From Hippasteria phrygiana (lineage: Eukaryota; Echinodermata; Asteroidea; Valvatida; Goniasteridae), in NCBI GenBank assembly GCA_037893225.1, contig JAZGUH010000697.1, positions 303,829 to 367,828 on the forward strand: DNA of 64,000 nucleotides. The letters run 5' to 3'. Under the pieces are notes generated by a model that saw only the letters and a list, made by a program, of their open reading frames with translations, was not told the DNA's origin and ran no database searches. This document shows, piece by piece, positions 49,959-63,300 of this stretch. How positions within the stretch are numbered: the stretch's first letter is position 1; the number at the start of each line of letters is the position of its first letter. Position numbers and translations under genes: made by a program.

Positions 49959-52900
49959 AGGACCAGTTTCGAGCACATCACTGAAAAAAATATTTCGAAT
50001 TCTTTGAACACTCCACGTCCAGTTTCGAGCACATCGTTGAAAAAAATGTTTCGAATTTGTTTTCTCTCCAATTGGCATTTCAACAAAACCAACGCGCCTA
50101 GCTCGGCGTATGGAGTGTTCTGAACACCCCAGGGCCAGTTTCGAGCACATCGCTGAAAAAAAGTTCCGAATTTGTTTCTTTCCAATTGCCATTTCAACAA
50201 AACCAACGCGCCCAGGGCGGCGTATGGAGTGTTCTGAATACCCTAGGGCCAGTTTCGAGCACATCGCTGAAAAAAAATTCTGAATTGTTTTTCTCTCCAA
50301 TTGGCATTTCAACAAAACCAACGCGCCTAGCTCGGCGTATGGAGTGTTCTGAACACTCCACGTCCAGTTTCGAGCACATCGCTGAAAAAAATGTTTCGAA
50401 TTTTTTTCTCTCCAATTGGCATTTCAACATAACCAACGCGCCTAGCTCGGCGTATGGAGTGTTCTGAACACCCCAGGGCCAGTTTCGAGCACATCGCTGA
50501 AAAAAAGTTCCGAATTTTTTTCTTTCCAATTGCCATTTCAACAAAACCAACGCGCCCAGGGCGGCGTATGGAGTGTTCTGAATACCACAGGGCCAGTTTT
50601 GAGCACATCGCTGAAAAAAATATTTCGAATTTTTTGAACACTCCACGTCCAGTTTCGAGCACATCGCTGAAAAAAATGTTGCGAATTTTTTTTCTCTCCA
50701 ATTGGCATTTCAACAAAACCAACGCGCCTAGCTCGGCGTATGGAGTGTTCTGAACACCCCAGGACCAGTTTCGAGCACATCGCTGAAAAAAATATTTCGA
50801 ATTTTTTTAACACTCCACGTCCAGTTTCGAGCACATCGTTGAAAAAAATGTTTCGAATTTGTTTTCTCTCCAATTGGCATTTCAACAAAACCAACGCGCC
50901 TAGCTCGGCGTATGGAGTGTTCTGAACACCCCAGGGCCAGTTTCGAGCACATCGCTGAAAAAAAGTTCCGAATTTGTTTCTTTCCAATTGCCATTTCAAC
51001 AAAACCAACGCGCCCAGGGCGGCGTATGGAGTGTTCTGAATACCCTAGGGCCAGTTTCGAGCACATCGCTGAAAAAAATTTCTGAATTGTTTTTCTCTCC
51101 AATTGGCATTTCAACAAAACCAACGCGCCTAGCTCGGCGTATGGAGTGTTCTGAACACTCCACGTCCAGTTTCGAGCACATCGCTGAAAAAAATGTTTCG
51201 AATTTTTTTCTCTCCAATTGGCATTTCAACATAACCAACGCGCCTAGCTCGGCGTATGGAGTGTTCTGAACACCCCAGGGCCAGTTTCGAGCACATCGCT
51301 GAAAAAAAGTTCCGAATTTTTTTCTTTCCAATTGCCATTTCAACAAAACCAACGCGCCCAGGGCGGCGTATAGAGTGTTCTGAACACCCCAGGGCCAGTT
51401 TCGAGCACATCGCTGAAAAAAATGTTGCGAATTTTTTTGAAAACCCCACGTCCAGTTTCGAATACATCGCTGAAAAAAATATTTCGAATTTTTTGAACAC
51501 TCCACGTCAAGTTTCGAGCACATCGTTGAAAAAAATGTTTCGAATTTGTTTTCTCTCCAATTGGCATTTCAACAAAACCAACGCGCCTAGCTCGGCGTAT
51601 GGAGTGTTCTGAACACCCCAGGGCCAGTTTCGAGCACATCGCTGAAAAAAAGTTCCGAATTTGTTTCTTTCCAATTGCCATTTCAACAAAACCAACGCGC
51701 CCAGGGCGGCGTATGGAGTGTTCTGAATACCCTAGGGCCAGTTTCGAGCACATCGCTGAAAAAAATTTCTGAATTGTTTTTCTCTCCAATTGGCATTTCA
51801 ACAAAACCAACGCGCCTAGCTCGGCGTATGGAGTGTTCTGAACACCCCAGGGCCAGTTTCCAGCACATCGCTGAAAAAAGTTCCGAATTTCTTTTCTCTC
51901 CAATTGGCATTTCAACAAAACCAACGCGCCTAGCTCGGCGTATGGAGTGTTCTGAACACCCCAGGGCCAGTTTCGAGTACATCGCTGAAAAAAAGTTCCA
52001 AATTTTTTTCTGTCCAATTGCCATTTCAACAAAACCAACGCGCCCAGGGCGGCGTATGGAGTGTTCTGAATACCCCAGGGCCAGTTTCGAGCACATCGCT
52101 GAAAAAAATGTTGCGAATTTTTTTTCTCTCCAATTGGCATTTCAACAAAACCAACGCGCCTAGCTCGGCGTATGGAGTGTTCTGAACACCCCAGGGCCAG
52201 TTTCCAGCACATCGCTGAAAAAAGTTCCGAATTTCTTTTCTCTCCAATTGGCATTTCAACATAACCAACGCGCCTAGCTCGGCGTATGGAGTGTTCTGAA
52301 CACCCCAGGGCCAGTTTCGAGCACATCGCTGAAAAATGTTCCGAATTTTTTTGAAAACCCCACGTCCAGTTTCGAATACATCGCTGAAAAAAATATTTCG
52401 AATTTTTTGAACACTCCACGTCAAGTTTCGAGCACATCGCTGAAAAAAATGTTTCGAATTTTTTTCTCTCCAATTGGCATTTCAACAAAACCAACGCGCC
52501 CAGGGCGGCGTATGGAGTGTTCTGAATACCTTAGGGCCAGTTTCGAGCACATCGCTGAAAAAAATTTCCGAATTGTTTTTCTCTCCAATTGGCATTTCAA
52601 CAAAACCAACGGGCCTAGCTCGGCGTTTGGAGTGTTCTGAACACCCCAGGACCAGTTTCGAGCACATCGCTGAAAAAAATATTTCGAATTTTTTGAACAC
52701 TCCACGTCCAGTTTCGAGCACATCGTTGAAAAAAATGTTTCGAATTTGTTTTCTCTCCAATTGGCATTTCAACAAAACCAACGCGCCTAGCTCGGCGTAT
52801 GGAGTGTTCTGAACACCCCAGGGCCAGTTTCGAGCACATCGCTGAAAAAAAGTTCCGAATTTGTTTCTTTCCAATTGCCATTTCAACAAAACCAACGCGC

Positions 52901-55276
52901 CCAGGGCGGCGTATGGAGTGTTCTGAATACCCTAGGGCCAGTTTCGAGCACATCGCTGAAAAAAATTTCTGAATTGTTTTTCTCTCCAATTGGCATTTCA
53001 ACAAAACCAACGCGCCTAGCTCGGCGTATGGAGTGTTCTGAACACTCCACGTCCAGTTTCGAGCACATCGCTGAAAAAAATGTTTCGAATTTTTTTCTCT
53101 CCAATTGGCATTTTAACATAACCAACGCGCCTAGCTCGGCGTATGGAGTGTTCTGAACACCCCAGGGCCAGTTTCGAGCACATCGCTGAAAAAAAGTTCC
53201 GAATTTTTTTCTTTCCAATTGCCATTTCAACAAAACCAACGCGCCCAGGGCGGCGTATGGAGTGTTCTGAATACCCCAGGGCCAGTTTTGAGCACATCGC
53301 TGAGAAAAATATTTCGAATTTTTTGAACACTCCACGTCCAGTTTCGAGCACATCGCTGAAAAAAATGTTGCGAATTTTTTTTCTCTCCAATTGGCATTTC
53401 AACAAAACCAACGCGCCTAGCTCGGCGTATGGAGTGTTCTGAACACCCCAGGGCCAGTTTCGAGCACATCGCTGAAAAAAATGTTGCGAATTTTTTTTCT
53501 CTCCAATTGGCATTTCAACAAAACCAACGCGCCTAGCTCGGCGTATGGAGTGTTCTGAACACCCCAGGGCCAGTTTCCAGCACATCGCTGAAAAAAGTTC
53601 CGAATTTTTTTGAAAACCCCACGTCCAGTTTCGAATACATCGCTGAAAAAAATATTTCGAATTTTTTGAACACTCCACGTCAAGTTTCGAGCACATCGCT
53701 GAAAAAAATGTTTCGAATTTTTTTCTCTCCAATTGGCATTTCAACAAAACCAACGCGCCCAGGGCGGCGTATGGAGTGTTCTGAATACCTTAGGGCCAGT
53801 TTCGAGCACATCGCTGAAAAAAATTTCCGAATTGTTTTTCTCTCCAATTGGCATTTCAACAAAACCAACGGGCCTAGCTCGGCGTATGGAGTGTTCTGAA
53901 CACCCCAGGACCAGTTTCGAGCACATCGCTGAAAAAAATATTTCGAATTTTTTGAACACTCCACGTCCAGTTTCGAGCACATCGTTGAAAAAAATGTTTC
54001 GAATTTGTTTTCTCTCCAATTGGCATTTCAACAAAACCAACGCGCCTAGCTCGGCGTATGGAGTGTTCTGAACACCCCAGGGCCAGTTTCGAGCACATCG
54101 CTGAAAAATGTTCCGAATTTTTTTGAAAACCCCACGTCCAGTTTCGAATACATCGCTGAAAAAAATATTTCGAATTTTTTGAACACTCCACGTCAAGTTT
54201 CGAGCACATCGCTGAAAAAAATGTTTCGAATTTTTTTCTCTCCAATTGGCATTTCAACAAAACCAACGCGCCCAGGGCGGCGTATGGAGTGTTCTGAATA
54301 CCTTAGGGCCAGTTTCGAGCACATCGCTGAAAAAAATTTCCGAATTGTTTTTCTCTCCAATTGGCATTTCAACAAAACCAACGGGCCTAGCTCGGCGTTT
54401 GGAGTGTTCTGAACACCCCAGGACCAGTTTCGAGCACATCGCTGAAAAAAATATTTCGAATTTTTTGAACACTCCACGTCCAGTTTCGAGCACATCGTTG
54501 AAAAAAATGTTTCGAATTTGTTTTCTCTCCAATTGGCATTTCAACAAAACCAACGCGCCTAGCTCGGCGTATGGAGTGTTCTGAACACCCCAGGGCCAGT
54601 TTCGAGCACATCGCTGAAAAAAAGTTCCGAATTTGTTTCTTTCCAATTGCCATTTCAACAAAACCAACGCGCCCAGGGCGGCGTATGGAGTGTTCTGAAT
54701 ACCCCAGGGCCAGTTTTGAGCACATCGCTGAAAAAAATGTTGCGAATTTGTTTTCTCTCCAATTGGCATTTCAACAAAACCAACGCACCTAGCTCGGCGT
54801 ATGGAGTGTTCTGAACACCCCAGGGCCAGTTTCCAGCACATCGCTGAAAAAAGTTCCGAATTTCTTTTCTCTCCAATTGGCATTTCAACATAACCAACGC
54901 GCCTAGCTCGGCGTATGGAGTGTTCTGAACACCCCAGGGCCAGTTTCCAGCACATCGCTGAAAAAAGTTCCGAATTTTTTTGAAAACCCCACGTCCAGTT
55001 TCGAATACATCGCTGAAAAAAATATTTCGAATTTTTTGAACACTCCACGTCAAGTTTCGAGCACATCGCTGAAAAAAATGTTTCGAATTTTTTTCTCTCC
55101 AATTGGCATTTCAACAAAACCAACGCGCCCAGGGCGGCGTATGGAGTGTTCTGAATACCTTAGGGCCAGTTTCGAGCACATCGCTGAAAAAAATTTCCGA
55201 ATTGTTTTTCTCTCCAATTGGCATTTCAACAAAACCAACGGGCCTAGCTCGGCGTATGGAGTGTTCTGAACACCCC
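49959..55276 (+). repeat. 5,318 bp HOR, copy 1
   Basis: Left edge set by the mismatch at 49958/55276 (T against C). Contains a 1,259 bp cassette (52,422), a 513 bp cassette (53,681) and an 857 bp cassette (54,194). Confidence 0.88.
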
Positions 55277-58200
55277 AGGACCAGTTTCGAGCACATCACT
55301 GAAAAAAATATTTCGAATTCTTTGAACACTCCACGTCCAGTTTCGAGCACATCGTTGAAAAAAATGTTTCGAATTTGTTTTCTCTCCAATTGGCATTTCA
55401 ACAAAACCAACGCGCCTAGCTCGGCGTATGGAGTGTTCTGAACACCCCAGGGCCAGTTTCGAGCACATCGCTGAAAAAAAGTTCCGAATTTGTTTCTTTC
55501 CAATTGCCATTTCAACAAAACCAACGCGCCCAGGGCGGCGTATGGAGTGTTCTGAATACCCTAGGGCCAGTTTCGAGCACATCGCTGAAAAAAAATTCTG
55601 AATTGTTTTTCTCTCCAATTGGCATTTCAACAAAACCAACGCGCCTAGCTCGGCGTATGGAGTGTTCTGAACACTCCACGTCCAGTTTCGAGCACATCGC
55701 TGAAAAAAATGTTTCGAATTTTTTTCTCTCCAATTGGCATTTCAACATAACCAACGCGCCTAGCTCGGCGTATGGAGTGTTCTGAACACCCCAGGGCCAG
55801 TTTCGAGCACATCGCTGAAAAAAAGTTCCGAATTTTTTTCTTTCCAATTGCCATTTCAACAAAACCAACGCGCCCAGGGCGGCGTATGGAGTGTTCTGAA
55901 TACCACAGGGCCAGTTTTGAGCACATCGCTGAAAAAAATATTTCGAATTTTTTGAACACTCCACGTCCAGTTTCGAGCACATCGCTGAAAAAAATGTTGC
56001 GAATTTTTTTTCTCTCCAATTGGCATTTCAACAAAACCAACGCGCCTAGCTCGGCGTATGGAGTGTTCTGAACACCCCAGGACCAGTTTCGAGCACATCG
56101 CTGAAAAAAATATTTCGAATTTTTTTAACACTCCACGTCCAGTTTCGAGCACATCGTTGAAAAAAATGTTTCGAATTTGTTTTCTCTCCAATTGGCATTT
56201 CAACAAAACCAACGCGCCTAGCTCGGCGTATGGAGTGTTCTGAACACCCCAGGGCCAGTTTCGAGCACATCGCTGAAAAAAAGTTCCGAATTTGTTTCTT
56301 TCCAATTGCCATTTCAACAAAACCAACGCGCCCAGGGCGGCGTATGGAGTGTTCTGAATACCCTAGGGCCAGTTTCGAGCACATCGCTGAAAAAAATTTC
56401 TGAATTGTTTTTCTCTCCAATTGGCATTTCAACAAAACCAACGCGCCTAGCTCGGCGTATGGAGTGTTCTGAACACTCCACGTCCAGTTTCGAGCACATC
56501 GCTGAAAAAAATGTTTCGAATTTTTTTCTCTCCAATTGGCATTTCAACATAACCAACGCGCCTAGCTCGGCGTATGGAGTGTTCTGAACACCCCAGGGCC
56601 AGTTTCGAGCACATCGCTGAAAAAAAGTTCCGAATTTTTTTCTTTCCAATTGCCATTTCAACAAAACCAACGCGCCCAGGGCGGCGTATAGAGTGTTCTG
56701 AACACCCCAGGGCCAGTTTCGAGCACATCGCTGAAAAAAATGTTGCGAATTTTTTTGAAAACCCCACGTCCAGTTTCGAATACATCGCTGAAAAAAATAT
56801 TTCGAATTTTTTGAACACTCCACGTCAAGTTTCGAGCACATCGTTGAAAAAAATGTTTCGAATTTGTTTTCTCTCCAATTGGCATTTCAACAAAACCAAC
56901 GCGCCTAGCTCGGCGTATGGAGTGTTCTGAACACCCCAGGGCCAGTTTCGAGCACATCGCTGAAAAAAAGTTCCGAATTTGTTTCTTTCCAATTGCCATT
57001 TCAACAAAACCAACGCGCCCAGGGCGGCGTATGGAGTGTTCTGAATACCCTAGGGCCAGTTTCGAGCACATCGCTGAAAAAAATTTCTGAATTGTTTTTC
57101 TCTCCAATTGGCATTTCAACAAAACCAACGCGCCTAGCTCGGCGTATGGAGTGTTCTGAACACCCCAGGGCCAGTTTCCAGCACATCGCTGAAAAAAGTT
57201 CCGAATTTCTTTTCTCTCCAATTGGCATTTCAACAAAACCAACGCGCCTAGCTCGGCGTATGGAGTGTTCTGAACACCCCAGGGCCAGTTTCGAGTACAT
57301 CGCTGAAAAAAAGTTCCAAATTTTTTTCTGTCCAATTGCCATTTCAACAAAACCAACGCGCCCAGGGCGGCGTATGGAGTGTTCTGAATACCCCAGGGCC
57401 AGTTTCGAGCACATCGCTGAAAAAAATGTTGCGAATTTTTTTTCTCTCCAATTGGCATTTCAACAAAACCAACGCGCCTAGCTCGGCGTATGGAGTGTTC
57501 TGAACACCCCAGGGCCAGTTTCCAGCACATCGCTGAAAAAAGTTCCGAATTTCTTTTCTCTCCAATTGGCATTTCAACATAACCAACGCGCCTAGCTCGG
57601 CGTATGGAGTGTTCTGAACACCCCAGGGCCAGTTTCGAGCACATCGCTGAAAAATGTTCCGAATTTTTTTGAAAACCCCACGTCCAGTTTCGAATACATC
57701 GCTGAAAAAAATATTTCGAATTTTTTGAACACTCCACGTCAAGTTTCGAGCACATCGCTGAAAAAAATGTTTCGAATTTTTTTCTCTCCAATTGGCATTT
57801 CAACAAAACCAACGCGCCCAGGGCGGCGTATGGAGTGTTCTGAATACCTTAGGGCCAGTTTCGAGCACATCGCTGAAAAAAATTTCCGAATTGTTTTTCT
57901 CTCCAATTGGCATTTCAACAAAACCAACGGGCCTAGCTCGGCGTTTGGAGTGTTCTGAACACCCCAGGACCAGTTTCGAGCACATCGCTGAAAAAAATAT
58001 TTCGAATTTTTTGAACACTCCACGTCCAGTTTCGAGCACATCGTTGAAAAAAATGTTTCGAATTTGTTTTCTCTCCAATTGGCATTTCAACAAAACCAAC
58101 GCGCCTAGCTCGGCGTATGGAGTGTTCTGAACACCCCAGGGCCAGTTTCGAGCACATCGCTGAAAAAAAGTTCCGAATTTGTTTCTTTCCAATTGCCATT

Positions 58201-60397
58201 TCAACAAAACCAACGCGCCCAGGGCGGCGTATGGAGTGTTCTGAATACCCTAGGGCCAGTTTCGAGCACATCGCTGAAAAAAATTTCTGAATTGTTTTTC
58301 TCTCCAATTGGCATTTCAACAAAACCAACGCGCCTAGCTCGGCGTATGGAGTGTTCTGAACACTCCACGTCCAGTTTCGAGCACATCGCTGAAAAAAATG
58401 TTTCGAATTTTTTTCTCTCCAATTGGCATTTTAACATAACCAACGCGCCTAGCTCGGCGTATGGAGTGTTCTGAACACCCCAGGGCCAGTTTCGAGCACA
58501 TCGCTGAAAAAAAGTTCCGAATTTTTTTCTTTCCAATTGCCATTTCAACAAAACCAACGCGCCCAGGGCGGCGTATGGAGTGTTCTGAATACCCCAGGGC
58601 CAGTTTTGAGCACATCGCTGAGAAAAATATTTCGAATTTTTTGAACACTCCACGTCCAGTTTCGAGCACATCGCTGAAAAAAATGTTGCGAATTTTTTTT
58701 CTCTCCAATTGGCATTTCAACAAAACCAACGCGCCTAGCTCGGCGTATGGAGTGTTCTGAACACCCCAGGGCCAGTTTCGAGCACATCGCTGAAAAAAAT
58801 GTTGCGAATTTTTTTTCTCTCCAATTGGCATTTCAACAAAACCAACGCGCCTAGCTCGGCGTATGGAGTGTTCTGAACACCCCAGGGCCAGTTTCCAGCA
58901 CATCGCTGAAAAAAGTTCCGAATTTTTTTGAAAACCCCACGTCCAGTTTCGAATACATCGCTGAAAAAAATATTTCGAATTTTTTGAACACTCCACGTCA
59001 AGTTTCGAGCACATCGCTGAAAAAAATGTTTCGAATTTTTTTCTCTCCAATTGGCATTTCAACAAAACCAACGCGCCCAGGGCGGCGTATGGAGTGTTCT
59101 GAATACCTTAGGGCCAGTTTCGAGCACATCGCTGAAAAAAATTTCCGAATTGTTTTTCTCTCCAATTGGCATTTCAACAAAACCAACGGGCCTAGCTCGG
59201 CGTATGGAGTGTTCTGAACACCCCAGGACCAGTTTCGAGCACATCGCTGAAAAAAATATTTCGAATTTTTTGAACACTCCACGTCCAGTTTCGAGCACAT
59301 CGTTGAAAAAAATGTTTCGAATTTGTTTTCTCTCCAATTGGCATTTCAACAAAACCAACGCGCCTAGCTCGGCGTATGGAGTGTTCTGAACACCCCAGGG
59401 CCAGTTTCCAGCACATCGCTGAAAAAAGTTCCGAATTTCTTTTCTCTCCAATTGGCATTTCAACATAACCAACGCGCCTAGCTCGGCGTATGGAGTGTTC
59501 TGAACACCCCAGGGCCAGTTTCGAGCACATCGCTGAAAAATGTTCCGAATTTTTTTGAAAACCCCACGTCCAGTTTCGAATACATCGCTGAAAAAAATAT
59601 TTCGAATTTTTTGAACACTCCACGTCAAGTTTCGAGCACATCGCTGAAAAAAATGTTTCGAATTTTTTTCTCTCCAATTGGCATTTCAACAAAACCAACG
59701 CGCCCAGGGCGGCGTATGGAGTGTTCTGAATACCTTAGGGCCAGTTTCGAGCACATCGCTGAAAAAAATTTCCGAATTGTTTTTCTCTCCAATTGGCATT
59801 TCAACAAAACCAACGGGCCTAGCTCGGCGTTTGGAGTGTTCTGAACACCCCAGGACCAGTTTCGAGCACATCGCTGAAAAAAATATTTCGAATTTTTTGA
59901 ACACTCCACGTCCAGTTTCGAGCACATCGTTGAAAAAAATGTTTCGAATTTGTTTTCTCTCCAATTGGCATTTCAACAAAACCAACGCGCCTAGCTCGGC
60001 GTATGGAGTGTTCTGAACACCCCAGGGCCAGTTTCGAGCACATCGCTGAAAAAAAGTTCCGAATTTGTTTCTTTCCAATTGCCATTTCAACAAAACCAAC
60101 GCGCCCAGGGCGGCGTATGGAGTGTTCTGAATACCCCAGGGCCAGTTTTGAGCACATCGCTGAAAAAAATGTTGCGAATTTTTTTTCTCTCCAATTGGCA
60201 TTTCAACAAAACCAACGCACCTAGCTCGGCGTATGGAGTGTTCTGAACACCCCAGGGCCAGTTTCCAGCACATCGCTGAAAAAAGTTCCGAATTTCTTTT
60301 CTCTCCAATTGGCATTTCAACATAACCAACGCGCCTAGCTCGGCGTATGGAGTGTTCTGAACACCCCAGGGCCAGTTTCCAGCACATCGCTGAAAAA
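55277..60397 (+). repeat. 5,318 bp HOR, copy 2 (one extra 114 bp module)
   Basis: Follows copy 1 at +5,318 as far as 59,408, then at +5,432 because of one extra 114 bp L module (59,401-59,514, placement ambiguous by a few bases). A G/T difference at 54750/60182 was noticed. It breaks off at 60,398, where the A-tract is one base shorter and the module order changes. Confidence 0.85.
59401..59514 (+). repeat. 114 bp L module present in copy 2, absent in copy 1 of the 5,318 bp HOR
   Basis: Head TTTCCAGCACATCG, core AAGTTCCGAATTTC, CATAACC, CTAGCTC. It converts the 513 bp cassette into the 627 bp form. The equivalent module is present at 20,321-20,434 and in the 3,449 cassette, and absent at about 11,230 and 54,083. 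Confidence 0.85.
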
Positions 60398-63300
60398 GTT
60401 CCGAATTTCTTTTCTCTCCAATTGGCATTTCAACAAAACCAACGCGCCTAGCTCGGCGTATGGAGTGTTCTGAACACCCCAGGGCCAGTTTCGAGCACAT
60501 CGCTGAAAAAAAGTTCCGAATTTGTTTCTTTCCAATTGGCATTTCAACAAAACCAACGCGCCTAGCTCGGCGTATGGAGTGTTCTGAACACTCCACGTCC
60601 AGTTTCGAGCACATCGCTGAAAAAAAGTTCCGAATTTTTTTCTTTCCAATTGCCATTTCAACAAAACCAACGCGCCCAGGGCGGCGTATGGAGTGTTCTG
60701 AATACCCCAGGGCCAGTTTCGAGCACATCGCTGAAAAAAATGTTGCGAATTTTTTTTCTCTCCAATTGGCATTTCAACAAAACCAACGCGCCTAGCTCGG
60801 CGTATGGAGTGTTCTGAACACCCCAGGGCCAGTTTCCAGCACATCGCTGAAAAAAGTTCCGAATTTCTTTTCTCTCCAATTGGCATTTCAACATAACCAA
60901 CGCGCCTAGCTCGGCGTATGGAGTGTTCTGAACACCCCAGGGCCAGTTTCGAGCACATCGCTGAAAAATGTTCCGAATTTTTTTGAAAACCCCACGTCCA
61001 GTTTCGAATACATCGCTGAAAAAAATATTTCGAATTTTTTGAACACTCCACGTCAAGTTTCGAGCACATCGCTGAAAAAAATGTTTCGAATTTTTTGAAC
61101 ACTCCACGTCCAGTTTCGAGCACATCGTTGAAAAAAATGTTTCGAATTTGTTTTCTCTCCAATTGGCATTTCAACAAAACCAACGCGCCTAGCTCGGCGT
61201 ATGGAGTGTTCTGAACACCCCAGGGCCAGTTTCGAGCACATCGCTGAAAAAAAGTTCCGAATTTGTTTCTTTCCAATTGCCATTTCAACAAAACCAACGC
61301 GCCCAGGGCGGCGTATGGAGTGTTCTGAATACCCTAGGGCCAGTTTCGAGCACATCGCTGAAAAAAATTTCTGAATTGTTTTTCTCTCCAATTGGCATTT
61401 CAACAAAACCAACGCGCCTAGCTCGGCGTATGGAGTGTTCTGAACACTCCACGTCCAGTTTCGAGCACATCGCTGAAAAAAAGTTCCGAATTTTTTTCTT
61501 TCCAATTGCCATTTCAACAAAACCAACGCGCCCAGGGCGGCGTATGGAGTGTTCTGAATACCCCAGGGCCAGTTTTGAGCACATCGCTGAGAAAAATATT
61601 TCGAATTTTTTGAACACTCCACGTCCAGTTTCGAGCACATCGCTGAAAAAAATGTTGCGAATTTTTTTTCTCTCCAATTGGCATTTCAACAAAACCAACG
61701 CGCCTAGCTCGGCGTATGGAGTGTTCTGAACACCCCAGGGCCAGTTTCCAGCACATCGCTGAAAAAAGTTCCGAATTTTTTTGAAAACCCCACGTCCAGT
61801 TTCGAATACATCGCTGAAAAAAATATTTCGAATTTTTTGAACACTCCACGTCAAGTTTCAAGCACATCGCTGAAAAAAATGTTTCGAATTTTTTTCTCTC
61901 CAATTGGCATTTCAACAAAACCAACGCGCCCAGGGCGGCGTATGGAGTGTTCTGAATACCTTAGGGCCAGTTTCGAGCACATCGCTGAAAAAAATTTCCG
62001 AATTGTTTTTCTCTCCAATTGGCATTTCAACAAAACCAACGGGCCTAGCTCGGCGTATGGAGTGTTCTGAACACCCCAGGACCAGTTTCGAGCACATCGC
62101 TGAAAAAAATATTTCGAATTTTTTGAACACTCCACGTCCAGTTTCGAGCACATCGTTGAAAAAAATGTTTCGAATTTGTTTTCTCTCCAATTGGCATTTC
62201 AACAAAACCAACGCGCCTAGCTCGGCGTATGGAGTGTTCTGAACACCCCAGGGCCAGTTTCCAGCACATCGCTGAAAAAAAGTTCCGAATTTTTTTCTTT
62301 CCAATTGCCATTTCAACAAAACCAACGCGCCCAGGGCGGCGTATGGAGTGTTCTGAATACCCCAGGACCAGTTTCGAGCACATCGCTGAAAAAAATATTT
62401 CGAATTTTTTGAACACTCCACGTCCAGTTTCGAGCACATCGTTGAAAAAAATGTTTCGAATTTGTTTTCTCTCCAATTGGCATTTCAACAAAACCAACGC
62501 GCCTAGCTCGGCGTATGGAGTGTTCTGAACACCCCAGGGCCAGTTTCGAGTACATCGCTGAAAAAAAGTTCCGAATTTGTTTCTTTCCAATTGCCATTTC
62601 AACAAAACCAACGCGCCCAGGGCGGCGTATGGAGTGTTCTGAATACCCTAGGGCCAGTTTCGAGCACATCGCTGAAAAAAATTTCTGAATTGTTTTTCTC
62701 TCCAATTGGCATTTCAACAAAACCAACGCGCCTAGCTCGGCGTATGGAGTGTTCTGAACACCCCAGGGCCAGTTTCCAGCACATCGCTGAAAAAAAGTTC
62801 CGAATTTTTTTCTTTCCAATTGCCATTTCAACAAAACCAACGCGCCCAGGGCGGCGTATGGAGTGTTCTGAATACCCCAGGGCCAGTTTTGAGCACATCG
62901 CTGAAAAAAATATTTCGAATTTTTTGAACACTCCACGTCCAGTTTCGAGCACATCGCTGAAAAAAATGTTGCGAATTTTTTTTCTCTCCAATTGGCATTT
63001 CAACAAAACCAACGCGCCTAGCTCGGCGTATGGAGTGTTCTGAACACCCCAGGGCCAGTTTCCAGCACATCGCTGAAAAAAGTTCCGAATTTCTTTTCTC
63101 TCCAATTGGCATTTCAACAAAACCAACGGGCCTAGCTCGGCGTATGGAGTGTTCTGAACACCCCAGGACCAGTTTCGAGCACATCGCTGAAAAAAATATT
63201 TCGAATTTTTTGAACACTCCACGTCCAGTTTCGAGCACATCGTTGAAAAAAATGTTTCGAATTTGTTTTCTCTCCAATTGGCATTTCAACAAAACCAACG

